This document shows, one piece after another, positions 54,348-64,000 of a stretch of DNA of 64,000 bases. The position numbers were made by a program, and so were the translations under genes. Positions within the stretch are counted from its first letter, which is position 1. Each line of letters begins with the position of its first letter. This stretch comes from Malaya genurostris (lineage: Eukaryota; Arthropoda; Insecta; Diptera; Culicidae): contig NC_080571.1 in assembly GCF_030247185.1 (NCBI RefSeq), positions 8,615,001-8,679,000 of the forward strand, in the 5' to 3' direction. A model generated the notes under the pieces. That model was not told the origin of the DNA and did no database searches. It worked only from the letters and a program-made list of their open reading frames with translations.

Positions 54348-56646
54348 ATAAACAGTGATTTATGCATAGATGAAAATAGCGTATTAGCTACCAAAGAAAA
54401 TTGTGCGTACTTTCAAATCACGACAAATTCTATTTTTTTATGATTGATATTAACAACAAAGTAATTCAAGTCGCCAGTGCGACTGCCATTTTTTTGAAAG
54501 GGCATGACGACACCTAAAAAAAACGATGATTATTTTCATCGTCCATCGTCATCGATATTTTTGTTCGCTGAATGTATTTTTCCAATTACCTAAAACGTTG
54601 CCGAAGACACCTAATCAATCCAACAAACCATTTTTAAGATATAGCTATTCGATAGTAAGACTAGAGTTAAAACGGCAAACTGATGATGCTAATTTCCGTT
54701 GTAGGTCACGAATAAAAAATATGCCACATTTGGCGCAATTAAAAAGAGTACATCCTTCGATTTCAAATGGAATTGTTCTCTTATAACTCGAAACATTTGC
54801 TCGTAAAATGATTCTTTGCTCGTAAAATTGGATGCTATTTAGACATTATTTTTTACCAAAGAATGCAATTAGTAAGAAAATGTAAGATAAACAGGTGCAT
54901 GAAACAGCCAGAAATAAAAAATCTAAGTTTCATAAACATTAACCGCACCAGAACCACAATAGATCCAGTACAAATAAGCTAAATGAATTTGAAAATAAAG
55001 TGCACAGAACAACAGTTCGGGATTCTAACGGTGCTGTAACCCAAGTCAAACTCGTACCAATTCTGTTTACCTGTTCGGACACCCACCCTAATATCCCTCG
55101 CCCTTGTTTTGACATTTTAGATGCTCGGAAAGCTTACCGAAGCAATTGCCTTCCGAAGGATTGAGGGCTACTTAAGGAATTGCATCGCCGTAAATTTCAC
55201 CGCACGAACCGTGAAGCAAAGAAACAATAATCGCTCAACCATCGACGATTTATATGTTTTCTATTTTTATAGCACCTTTCCTTCTTTTCTCCCTCAAGCA
55301 AACAATCTTGATTCTGGATCCTGGATTCGTATTCGAGAGCTTTGTTGATGTTACTGATCATTCCCCGCTGGGTGCTCTCTTCTTTGCCTCATGGTGGCTG
55401 CTGATTTTGTGACTAATTTATGTGAGCGTTCGATTTTGTCGCTTCCCGTTCGGTCTTCCTCCGGTTGGCGCTTTGCCGTCCCATGCCGGGCGATTTTTTT
55501 TTTATTTATTTCTTTATTTGAGTGGAAACACCAAAGACAAAACACAAAAACATCGAAGATTATCTACTGCCTTTTTGTTCCCTCTAATTTATGCCTCGCC
55601 GGTGTTTCTTCGTTGGAGTCGTAAAATATTTTAACATACTAATATTTCGATTTTGGTAAATAATATCGTAAATTTGACCGAGCGATTGATTGGGAAGATG
55701 TTCACCAAAGCCAAAACATCGTCTCAAAGCATTGCGGTATATCGAATTCCATCGCCTAGCTTCAGAATGCCGCGTTGAGTTCGACTCAGTTATATAAGCT
55801 GGTTATAAATTCCAGGAGCAGAAATAAATTCCCGGTCATCGCCAATGTTGCAATCAAGGTCCGGCGATCTTGTTGAGCCCAGTGCACGCAAATAATTCCG
55901 CTAAAGCCTCATGACACAACACAAATACTCGAATTGATTGTAAGCATTAAAGTTATTGCGGTATTGAATTTCCGTGTTGGCTTTTTCTTCCCTTTCCGAG
56001 CAGGAAGGCAGTAGATCCCAGCAGGAAGCACAAACAGGCGACAGTCTAAGCCCTACCGAGCAATGGCTAATCTTATGAATGCATTGTAGATTGTTGTAAT
56101 TATTCTTACTTTTAGCCTAACGGTAATCGAACGAAAACACCACTAAATGATGAACAATTTCCTACCTTGACTTGACAAGTAATTTGATAGCGCCGGTCCA
56201 GTCAAGTCATCAGCCCGAAATTATCGAGCTACCATCTTCCCAGAAACGATTCCAGCCAATTTTCGTGCCTTCTGATCAAACTAACGATTATTCGTTCCAT
56301 ATCCACGTTCAGTTCAAAAACTCACGTAACGAAACGATCTTGAATAAAAATTAATTTTCAATAAATTTCTTGAACAAATTGCTAAATGGAAGCATTCATA
56401 ATTTCCGAAGCCACTGGCCTTTTGGAGAATCGAGTTGGTCGTCACAGAAGAATGGTTGTTACAGACGACATCCCATTGCTCAGGTTACTGCCGACTGTCG
56501 CACCTGTGAGAGTGTCAATTGATTTTTTTTTCAGAACAAAAACATCAACCAAAAAAAAAACCTCTTGACGTGAGGCTGTGTGAGCAAAGGAGAAGTGAAA
56601 AGCAATAAAAATTTTAAATTATAATAACTATTATAATACGTTTTGG
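54348..56646. other. Long stretch without recognised features
   Basis: AT-rich to moderate composition. Short frames at 55121-55348 and 55391-55634 (plus) and 55351-55545 (minus) have no domain. I see no transposon termini. Confidence 0.3.
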
Positions 56647-57130
56647 CTACTTCTCTCTCGGGGGACTGACATCGGATCTTGGTCGGGCTCCGTCCGGTGA
56701 CGATGGTGGCAGCAATGGGACATTCGATTCAATCATAAAAATGAATAAAATCTCAATAGAAGCTCGATGCTTCTTCGGGTTTTCTATTCTCTTCTGAAGA
56801 TCTTGTTCCAGACAGGGCCGACGCACTGTTGATTTAAGCGGTCTGCGACTATCAGCCCGGCGATCTTCGCCTACCAGAATCTTTGCTTTCTCCGATACGA
56901 AACTAATTCCGGGATCAGGTAGGACCACTCGGTCCACACTTCGAGGAACGGTGAAAACTGTGACTGTGAATGAGCCTATCGATGAATACGTCTGTTTCAA
57001 AAGAGATACCCGTTCGTACGGACGTGGTTTGGTTGGTGGAAAAAAAAGTAGCCGAAGATGGTTTAAATCTTTTCTCGGTGCTGCTGTTTCTGCTGTACAC
57101 TTCGAACACGCTAACCTTTATCGGGCGCAT
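56647..57130 (-). CDS. Unassigned open frame split by one T/A-run frameshift
   Basis: The minus-strand frame from ATG at 57130 (MRPIKVSVFEVYSRNSSTEK) and the frame ending at 56647 overlap. The plus strand has eight A residues at the crossing point (about 57043-57050); seven would make one 161-codon frame joining SSATFF to PTKPRPYERVSLLKQTYSSI. The product would run through TVPRSVDRVVLPDPGISFVS to LLPPSSPDGARPRSD. No family is recognised. Composition is GC-richer than the flanks. A host exon, a decayed gene or chance are all possible. Confidence 0.3.
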
Positions 57131-58340
57131 TCATCTTTGGAAAGCTCGTAAAGATTGACTAACTGATAATGTGACTCATTGACAAATGTTTACATCGGCC
57201 ATTATAACGGGAGAGAATACGAGCAGTGACTGGAAAACCCGGGAGCGACGATAGACGCTGGCTTTTATGTTTATGTTTATTTATTTTTCGGAATCAGAAG
57301 ACGTTGAGCCGAAGGGCTTTCGTCCGGTGCTCAATCGGAAGATCGCAGTGCAGGATGGAACTGGTTTAGAAGTCAATAAGCGCGATGCAAAATAATGGCA
57401 AAATCTTGTCGGTCATTAGTTATAGTCGCACCTCGATGTGGATCGTCGGTCACTGTAAAAAGCAATCTCATTTCAATTCTATCGTATCCCGACAGTTTTC
57501 GATTTATGTTGGAAGAAGATGTGTCGAACAGTAACAATATACTGACTGGAAGTTGCAACTAATGATGCAGGCAGTTTTGTGTTTGCTTGAAGCGATATCC
57601 CGCAATTCACAGATCAAATGTTCAGTATCATTCACATATCTTTCAAGCCAAAGGACCTTGATGGCTGATTAGAGTAAATTCTACAGCTAGATGTTTTATA
57701 TGGAAGATCTACAATAGAACTGAAACTGGAACAAACGTATCCGCAGCAAGCCGTTCTAGTTTTATTTATTCAAACAGTTCATCTGTCAAATTCTACTTCT
57801 TCTATATATGAAACACGAGTAAAAAAGTTTTTCTTGTTATAAAATTCAAATTTAAACTTTGAAATAGAACACTACCTTAACGGATTAAAGCTATCTAATA
57901 AACATTTCTCGCAAAGAAGTCCGTTTCTAATCGATTAATTGAGAGAGAAAAGTTATTACTTTCGACTACCAGCTAATATGTTACGAAAAATTCCGTCACA
58001 AAATGAATGAGATATCTTCACCATAAGGAATGGTTATCTGACGGTTTGAAACGACCACTTTAAGAACACAAAGTTTGTTATACAAACAGCTCTCTATTGG
58101 AAGGTCGTGCTGGAGCTGGTTTCCTCACTCACTGGATAGGTACAGTGCAGAAATCATCGCGATTATGTATACAAACGTTAGCTTAAGGTTCGAATGATTC
58201 ACGGTCAATTCTAGTGATTGTTTGTCGTACAAATTTGAAAAAATTGCAGTATTCCAGATGTACATTTTCGTTTTACTAAACATAAACCGACTGATTAGTT
58301 AGGCTACTTGCACTTAAACTAAATGATTTAAAACTAAAAT
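57131..58340. other. Mixed to AT-rich stretch, nothing recognised
   Basis: A 61-codon minus frame (57373-57558) lacks any domain. No repeat boundary seen. Confidence 0.3.
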
Positions 58341-58350
58341 TGTCGAAAGG
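58341..58350 (+). repeat. Target-site duplication, left copy
   Basis: TGTCGAAAGG here pairs with TGTCGAAAAG at 59220-59229 (nine of ten identical), bracketing the ORF1-only retroposon. Confidence 0.7.
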
Positions 58351-59219
58351 CAGTTCGTGCTCGCATCTCACCCGACACAGTCGAAAATTATTTGCGGTCG
58401 AAACAACAGAAACAAAGACAATACAGTGCAGTGAACAATAGGATGTACGGAATGGTCAAATACGATTTAACAAAACCTGAAACTTGGCCTACAAGACCAA
58501 TTCAATTTGTATAGATTTCAAGCGCTGCAAAGTTAGACCAGCAGCAAATGAAATTGAAATCTTCTTAAAGAACGAATGCGTCTAGACGCTAATAATGTAA
58601 GTGAGATTCAGTTCAACAAGGCGTCTAACTGTGTGTACATTATGTTTAAACGTGAAAGCGATGCAATTGCATTCGTTTCGGTTAACAACGAGGTGCACAG
58701 CGTTGAGTGTGACAACATTAAATACAAAATCCCTGTGCACATGGTGGGCATTGCCATAGAAGTACGCGTGTATGACCTTCCCCCACAGACCAGCGATCAG
58801 TCCGTTCGGGAAAACATGTCGCAGTACGGTGAAGTTCTTTCCATCGAAAGATAAGTATGGCGGATTTTTTTCCCCAGCATCCGGAATGGCGCAACTACGT
58901 AAGGCCATTTCATCTTACATCATCTATGGTCAAAGTGGGACACAACTGTGTAAAACGCTGATTACTTATGAAAATCAGCTGGTTACATGTCAGTTTTGTG
59001 AACAACCTGCACACTACGGTAAACCTTGCACTGAAATTGCGAACAAAGTGTCCCTGAACCCTCGCAGGAGGGAAATGGAAGCTCTTCTCCTCCTAGAAAA
59101 AGAGTGACAACGAGATCCACTTCAAAAAATTCTTTCTTTAAAAAATCGGCTAATTCGGCCACGTAAAGCTTGTACGCGAATAGGCCTGAATAAAAATATC
59201 TCTTAAATAAAAAAATAAA
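58351..59219 (+). mobile_element. ORF1-only (HAL1-like) retroposon
   Basis: About 869 bp from CAGTTCGTGCTCGCATCTCA to an A-rich end (AAATAAAAAAATAAAT), between 10-bp near-identical direct repeats. It contains only a gag-like ORF1, a short 3' untranslated region and the tail. There is no endonuclease or reverse transcriptase. The CAGT start resembles the initiator of LINE internal promoters. It would have depended on another LINE for mobility. Confidence 0.72.
58443..59106 (+). pseudogene. LINE ORF1 protein with RRM-like part and CCHC knuckle, broken
   Basis: An RNA-binding, gag-like protein. It starts MYGMVKYDLTKPETWPTRPI, with a stop at about 58512, then IDFKRCKVRPAANEIEIFLK. After a shift near 58575 the frame reads NVSEIQFNKASNCVYIMFKR and IEVRVYDLPPQTSDQSVREN, which look like an RRM-type fold (a guess from pattern). 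Another shift near 58850 leads to QLRKAISSYIIYGQ and CQFCEQPAHYGKPC, a CX2CX4HX4C zinc knuckle at about 58992-59033. It ends LLLEKE. The total is about 220 codons, short for a LINE ORF1, so an internal deletion is likely. Confidence 0.8.
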
Positions 59220-59229
59220 TGTCGAAAAG
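59220..59229 (+). repeat. Target-site duplication, right copy
   Basis: TGTCGAAAAG, partner of 58341-58350, right after the A-rich tail. Confidence 0.7.
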
Positions 59230-59759
59230 TTTGTTGTTATTTTCAGTGTTTCATTCAAAATTCTGGCTGTAAAATGCGAAGCCAACTATCACATGATAAT
59301 TGTTCTGCATTTTTAGTACTCCATATAATCTGAAATGTAATAGCCCCCATTGACGTAACCACGTATCCACCCAATGTGGTGAAGAAATACATTTAGAAGA
59401 GTTTATTATTGTTCCTGAAGTAAATGAATCTTTGCTATATTTGAACCTACCTTACATGGCTTCAGCAGATTGTTTAGCGTAACTTATGAGGTTCCGAATC
59501 TCTACGTACGCTCATCAATATATCGTTCAACATCTTTCCAAGAAGGCTGAATAATTTATTTCTCTTTAATTTGTGTTGTCTTTCCGCCTTACTCATGTAA
59601 CAGGCCCCTTGTTAATTTTCTCATCCATTCTTCCTTTGCCATTAGGAATATGACACCAAGCTAAGGTATAAATCTCCAGATAATGTGCCGAATGCACGTG
59701 TCATTTGAGTCAATTTCTTCCAGTTTTTCCTTGGATTTAAATAAATAGTAGTAAGATTT
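59230..59759. other. AT-rich stretch, nothing recognised
   Basis: No gene or repeat structure was seen between the retroposon and the next family A copy. Confidence 0.35.
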
Positions 59760-60245
59760 AATAAGTTTCGACAGTATTATTTTATTCCACGATCTAGTTC
59801 CGGCATAACGAGTTAACACGTAAAATCAATTCAGACATCTCCGAAAAAATATTGGCGCATTGAAAAATACTGCGAATTGTCTGTTACGAATATATCTTCC
59901 GAACCGGATATGTTTAGCATGATCCTTTCAAACGTGATCAATGAACTAACAGTAATTCTCAAACAAGCCTAAGTATATTGAAATTCATTAAGTCCACTCT
60001 CAAAAAATGTAGCCGATAAAAAGTGCGGTTTATGTCGCTTATGCCATTATATCTCTCGAACCATTCGATATTCAAATTTGATAAATAGTAGCTTTCAAAC
60101 GAGCATCACTTTGTTGAAAACGTTCTAGCCATCGCTAAGAAAATTAAATGGTAAAAAATCTTCGGAAGGTGCATACACATACTCACTCACGACCATTTTC
60201 CGATACCGTCGAGCTGAGTCGAATGGTATATAATACAAGAGGTCT
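59760..60245 (+). repeat. Dispersed repeat, family A, diverged copy
   Basis: It contains GATCTAGTTCCGGCATAACG, CCGAACCGGATATG and GAACCATTCGATATTC unit phrases, a CATACACATACTCACTCAC run, and the terminal signature CGTCGAGCTGAGTCGAATGG followed by TATATAAT. Confidence 0.65.
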
Positions 60246-60466
60246 CCGATGCTTAGTTTTTTCAGCACTTCTGTATCTGTATCTGTTAAAGTAATGAAAC
60301 AACAAATATCAAAAATTTTGCATTAATTGTGGTTTCGGCTTTAGCGGTCTGTTAAATAAGAACGGCTGCTATATACTGCCCGACGTTTCGACCACTGCAC
60401 AGTGGTCCGAAACGGAAAATTAGCGTGACAAAAATATTTTCACTATTAAATATTAGTTTTTTGTAG
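60246..60466. other. Short non-coding stretch
   Basis: It includes CCGACGTTTCGACCACTGCA at about 60390, which has an interspersed-repeat look, but no second copy occurs in this window. Confidence 0.3.
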
Positions 60467-61662
60467 TTGGTGTCTTTTTTTTTTTTTTTTTTTTTTTACA
60501 AGGTGAAATGCATTTACGCACGGAGTGTGGGACTCTCCACAGGACTACCCAACTGTTGATTGGAACTACCCACTAAAACACCTTGGATCTCCAACCCTAC
60601 CTCCCCGGCACCACCGCTAGGTATTACTTCAGGGTGGAAGGCTATTGGTGCTCACAGCACCCTCCCCAGATTTATGCCGAATGGAGATCAGCATCCTGCT
60701 CTCAAGGGATCGACCAGTTGGATGACGAGGTCGGTCCAGTGATGCCGGCTGGAGGGTAACTTCCGGTTCACTGGCGCCTCGACGACCCAAAACTGATGCT
60801 ACGTCGCGGAACTACTCGACTAGTCTCCGCCAAAAGATCTAGTCTACACCGACGGAGGGTTCCCCGACGAGGGAAGTCCTCCCGAACCGACGCTTACGGT
60901 ACGCGTCTACGACCCGACCGAAAGGATGCCTAAGTCGATCCAATGATTCCGGTTGGAGCGTGACTTCCGGTTCACTGGCGCTCAGACGATCCTATCGGTA
61001 CCACGCGATGATCTACTCATCTAGTCCCCGACAAAGGATCTAGACTACTCCGACGGAGAGTTCCCCGGCGAAGGAGAATCTCCCGACACCGAGTCTCTTA
61101 CACCACACGGGACACCCGATGGAGTGCCGAGGTCGGTCCCGCGATTCCGGTTGGAGCATGGCTTCCGGTTCGCTGGCGCCTCGACGACTCGAATCGGTGT
61201 TGTGGCGGCTACTCGACTAGCCCCCGCCGAAGGATCTAGCCTACACCGACGGAGAGTTCCCCGACGAAGGAGGCCCTCCCGAAACCGACGCCTTCGATAC
61301 CCGTCAACGCCCGACCGAGAGGATGCCTGGGTCGATCCAGTGATTCCGGTTGGAGGAAAGCTTCCGGTTCACTGGCGCCCCGACGATCCTAACAGTTTTA
61401 CGTACTACTCGTCTAGTCCCCGTCGATGGATCTAGACTACTCCGACGAAGAGCTTCCCGACGAAGAAGGTTCTCCCGGACCGACGTTTATTCGCTGATCC
61501 CTCTTGAGCCTGCTACGGTACACGGCTGACCTGTTGTTGATCCGCACTCCATTTCCGCTGCAATATTCCCGCAATTTGGGATGCCGCGGTCGACACTGCG
61601 TTCCAGTTCTCTACGCAGTGGCACATTCTCTGGATCAGGTTTTCCGGTGTCTTGGTGTCTTC
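60467..61662 (-). mobile_element. Poly(A) retroposon (minus strand) with tandem ~200-bp units
   Basis: A T-run of 23 at 60475-60497 is the poly(A) tail of a minus-strand element. TTGGTGTCTT occurs at both borders (60467-60476 and 61653-61662), a 10-bp target duplication. The body, about 1.15 kb, is strikingly GC-rich compared with everything around it and contains four tandem units (next entry). Read on the minus strand, units give related peptides such as RRASEPEAMLQPESRDRPRH and SEPEVTLQPESLDRLRHP, broken by stops. The parent may be a LINE with coding repeats; no reverse transcriptase is present here. Confidence 0.75.
60761..61480 (-). repeat. Four tandem units of about 200 bp
   Basis: Unit starts on the plus strand are marked by TTCCGGTTCACTGGCGC or close variants at 60761, 60965, 61161 and 61362, giving spacings of 204, 196 and 201 bp. 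Each unit also shares ACTCGACTAG / ACTCATCTAG, GATCTAG, CGACGGAGAGTTCCCCG and CGATTCCGGTTGGAG. The last unit is incomplete. The spacing near 201 (67 codons) fits a coding origin with later small indels. Confidence 0.9.
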
Positions 61663-62639
61663 ACAAAAGTTGTTTGTAATCAAATTGCGCTCCTTTTGAT
61701 GAAAAGTGTTTCTAGGGTGGTCCTCATTTAGATTGAAATCTGAAATCTAACTTTCTTAATTGAACTCAAAAATGATTTTATTGTACAATAAAGTTGTAGA
61801 AAATTTTATTTCGAGCGACTTTGCTGAAAAAAGCACCTCTCTAGCTTTTCATTTGACCGACTTACATCAATTTTCCCGAATAAAAGTAGGGTGGCTCCTG
61901 AAAATTCACTTTTTTTGTTCTAACTTTTTTGTGAAACGTTGTACGGTAAATTTGGGTTGAGAAGAGTTGTTGTATTAATCATTGCGCATAATTTTGCTCA
62001 ACTAAGCTTTTTCATATGAGCTACCAGTAAAAAGTTATGATTATTTTTTCATCAAAAACTAGTCAAGCTTCAAATATCAATATTTATTAGATGCCAGATC
62101 GATAAAAATGTATCCTATGCGGTTCCTGAAAGGTCATAATATAAGTAAAAATATAAGAGAAAATTTCTGTTTTTCTTTAACTTATTTAAATTAGTTTTAA
62201 AAATACCTTCAAAAAACTCAAAAACATTGCATAACTCTTAAACGCCTTAACGTATTAACATACTTCCTTCGGCAAAATGATAGTATAAAATTAGTTCTAC
62301 AAGTGTTCCATACATTGTCTAAACAAAACTCATTGTGCGTCGTTTTCGTTTTGAGAACTTTCATTTGATAGGCCAACTGAAAGAGATGTTTGTTATTTCA
62401 AGAAAGAAACTGACGTCTGAGTTTCAATTGACGGTGCAACGGATGAAGAACTGAGTGCTGTCCATTCAGTATGTCAGTGAGCGATGTATGTATTGAGTAT
62501 GAAGTATAGTACAGTCAACTGATCGGCTATGTATAGCTGATTTCAATTGAATGAAATTAAATGAAATTTTACGGTACTGCTCACGACACATCAATTCATC
62601 AATATATTGCTATCCATAAGTTTCCTCGAACTAATAAAA
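61663..62639. other. AT-rich stretch, probably repeat-derived
   Basis: No coding frame with a domain. The phrases GGTGGCTCCTGAAAATTCAC and GTTCTAACTTTTTTGTGAAA, rich in weak hydrophobic-like codons, have the look of an interspersed repeat, but I see no second copy in this window. Confidence 0.3.
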
Positions 62640-62654
62640 ACGAAGGGTCAACGA

Positions 62655-62720
62655 TAATAAATGACAAAACCTGTTTTTTCTCCACCTAGTGGTGTGATAA
62701 TGCTTTTCTCTTGTCATTCA
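62655..62720 (-). repeat. Dispersed motif CACCACTAGGTGGA copy
   Basis: Reverse complement ATTATCACACCACTAGGTGG AGAAAAAACAGG matches 985-1035 and is related to sequences in the foldback arms (about 21850 and 22485). TCTCTTGTCATTCAG next to it is also found near 49050. Confidence 0.6.
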
Positions 62721-62827
62721 GTCTCAGCAAAACATTTTTTTGTAAGGGTAATTTCTGACATGAATTTGGGCTAATTCAGATTGTATCGGTTAGTTCAGAA
62801 AAGCGTGACTCAACTCTTATTAAATTA

Positions 62828-63315
62828 TTTAGGGGTTAGCCAAATTTTGTGCTAGGGCACATAACCGTTTTCATTATTTTTACGTTTCGTCTTTGACTCA
62901 TCAGTGCAGAGCAGTTCAAATTTAACTGCTTAGTGCTAAACTCGGCAGTTCAATTTGAACCGCTAAGCAGACGTAAAGTTTCTGCTACTTACAGAACACT
63001 TTTTGTTTTGCAACGAAGTGCAATGTCTTTTCTGACGTGCCGAACGAAAACGTGTTTTCGACTATTTCTGGCCGATGCAGGTATGGTTATTTAGGTATAA
63101 GCCAAATTTTGTGCTAGGGCACATAACCGTTTTCATTATTTTTACGTTTCGTCTTTGACTCATCAGTGCAGAGCAGTTCAAATTGAACTGCTTAGTGCTA
63201 AACTCGGCTAAATACTTCGAAAAAAGTGCAGATACAAAAAAATGCGTGTTGTTAGTCACTTATACCTGCTAGAACTGCTCTGCACTGACGAGTCTAAGAC
63301 GAAACGTAAAGAACA
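62828..63315. repeat. Direct repeat of ~120 bp plus an inverted partial copy
   Basis: 62833-62945 and 63095-63209 are nearly identical (GCCAAATTTTGTGCTAGGGC, ACGTTTCGTCTTTGACTCAT, AGTGCAGAGCAGTTCAAATT), 263 bp apart. At 63265-63313 the inverse of the middle part appears (GAACTGCTCTGCACTGACGA, AGACGAAACGTAAAGAAC). The word AGCAGTTCAAATTGAACTGCT is itself palindromic. It looks like a nested non-autonomous element; no coding. Confidence 0.8.
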
Positions 63316-64000
63316 GACTCAAATGTGTTTTCAAAACTCCATTACGTTTTCTGCGCGTTTTTGTTCCTATAAACTCCGCGTTTTCTGTTCTTCTGAACTC
63401 CATTGCCTATTCTAAACTCCTTCTCTAAATCGAACATTAAAATATGCAAAAAATCGATTCAAAATTTGTGTCCGCACAACGGAAATACACCTTGAATCCC
63501 CGGAATGACGATTTTAAATAACTACCCAGTGGCAATTCGAGTGGCTAACAGTCCATACATTCTTTTAGTACTTTCATGATCCTGCATTTTCCAACTTTGC
63601 TTGAATCTGTGTACAAACCATTGAACATGGTTTCCAGAAAGCAATGCGAAAAACTATACATCTCACCCAAAGAACAACTACTTCTTTTGTAGCTCCCTCC
63701 GATGTAAACACCATTCAACGATTTCGATTCCTGAATTGCCTTCCCATGCCCTTCTGATTGCGATGCGGGCGTCGGTTCATTCGCAAAGACAAACTTTCTC
63801 TATGATCAACGGCGAATTCTGCAAGTTAATTTAAATTATCCACTTCGGTTCCGTTTGCATCTAAATCTTAGGAATGATCCGTCTCATGCCGTTGAACGTG
63901 TAATCACACATACAAAAGCAGTACGTGCCCCATGGCTTCTGCATCCAGCCAATCAGTCGCGGCTGCAGCCGGGACCTTTAATCTGCATAAATAAATCATA
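63316..64000. other. Window end, nothing firmly recognised
   Basis: From about 63560 onward composition becomes less AT-rich and codon-like phrases appear in several frames (for example CCATTCAACGATTTCGATTC), suggesting a decayed coding relic that continues beyond the window, possibly a LINE 3' part since the block ends in CATAAATAAATCATA. I cannot confirm it. Confidence 0.25.

Noticed and set aside
3730..62400. Possible homology between the stretches at 3850-4260 and 61690-62400
   Set aside because: They share AT-rich texture and short words only; no collinear match of useful length was found by eye.
1..64000. CRISPR array, bacterial operon or phage features
   Set aside because: The evenly spaced repeats here are a microsatellite and short tandem units without unique spacers, and gene structure is that of eukaryotic mobile elements.

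Overview
This is a stretch of eukaryotic, AT-rich genomic DNA from an insect, most probably a mosquito (Culicidae). The reasons are the dense mix of mariner, Tc1 and ITmD37E DNA transposons (ITmD37E is a family described from mosquitoes), Jockey/CR1-type non-LTR retrotransposons with A-rich or (TAAA)n tails, tRNA-derived SINEs, and several interspersed repeat families that recur in both orientations. The species is not determined. I find no intact host protein-coding gene, no rRNA, no functional tRNA and no CRISPR array. The window behaves like a large intron or intergenic region packed with nested, mostly dead mobile elements.

Layout. 1-9 kb: copies of dispersed repeats, a GC-rich unassigned island (about 5.3-6.7 kb), and a cluster of inverted and direct repeats (7.2-8.8 kb) next to a reverse-transcriptase relic. 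9.2-10.5 kb: a 1.29 kb hexanucleotide array that switches sharply from GGGAAT to GGGAAC. 12.3-12.7 kb: a CCAAT/TATA promoter-like block on the minus strand. 14.1-15.4 kb: an end-to-end irritans-type mariner. 15.9-16.3 kb: a Tc1 relic. 18.2-19.4 kb: a non-autonomous element with TA duplications. 19.6-23.2 kb: a large foldback element whose left arm carries two later insertions. 23.6-24.8 kb: a mariner relic and a SINE. 25.5-27 kb: GC-rich, possibly regulatory DNA. 29.3-30.5 kb: an ITmD37E transposon. 31.2-37.5 kb: a full-length Jockey-like LINE with a perfect 12-bp target duplication, itself invaded by a second LINE. 38.4-39.8 kb: a GC-rich island with one candidate first coding exon. 40.3-43.0 kb: a mauritiana-type mariner split by a minus-strand LINE. 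45-46.8 kb: repeats and two unassigned open frames. 47.9-48.9 kb: a pogo-like non-autonomous element. 49.5-50.7 kb: another mariner, minus strand. 51.7-52.4 kb: a second D37E relic. 53.3-54.3 kb: a broken C2H2 zinc-finger gene. 58.4-59.2 kb: a short ORF1-only retroposon with target duplications. 60.5-61.7 kb: a poly(A) retroposon built around four ~200-bp tandem units. 62.8-63.3 kb: a direct and inverted repeat cluster.

What works together. The autonomous families supply transposase or reverse transcriptase, and the non-autonomous elements (foldback, MITEs, SINEs, ORF1-only retroposon) carry the terminal structures expected of parasites of such machinery. Every transposase and LINE frame I could follow is broken by stops or frameshifts, so nothing here looks currently autonomous. 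The nesting (LINE in LINE, LINE in mariner, MITE and LINE in foldback arm) gives a relative order of insertions. The only sequences that might belong to the host are the zinc-finger pseudogene, the GC-rich islands and a few short unassigned open frames, all with low confidence.
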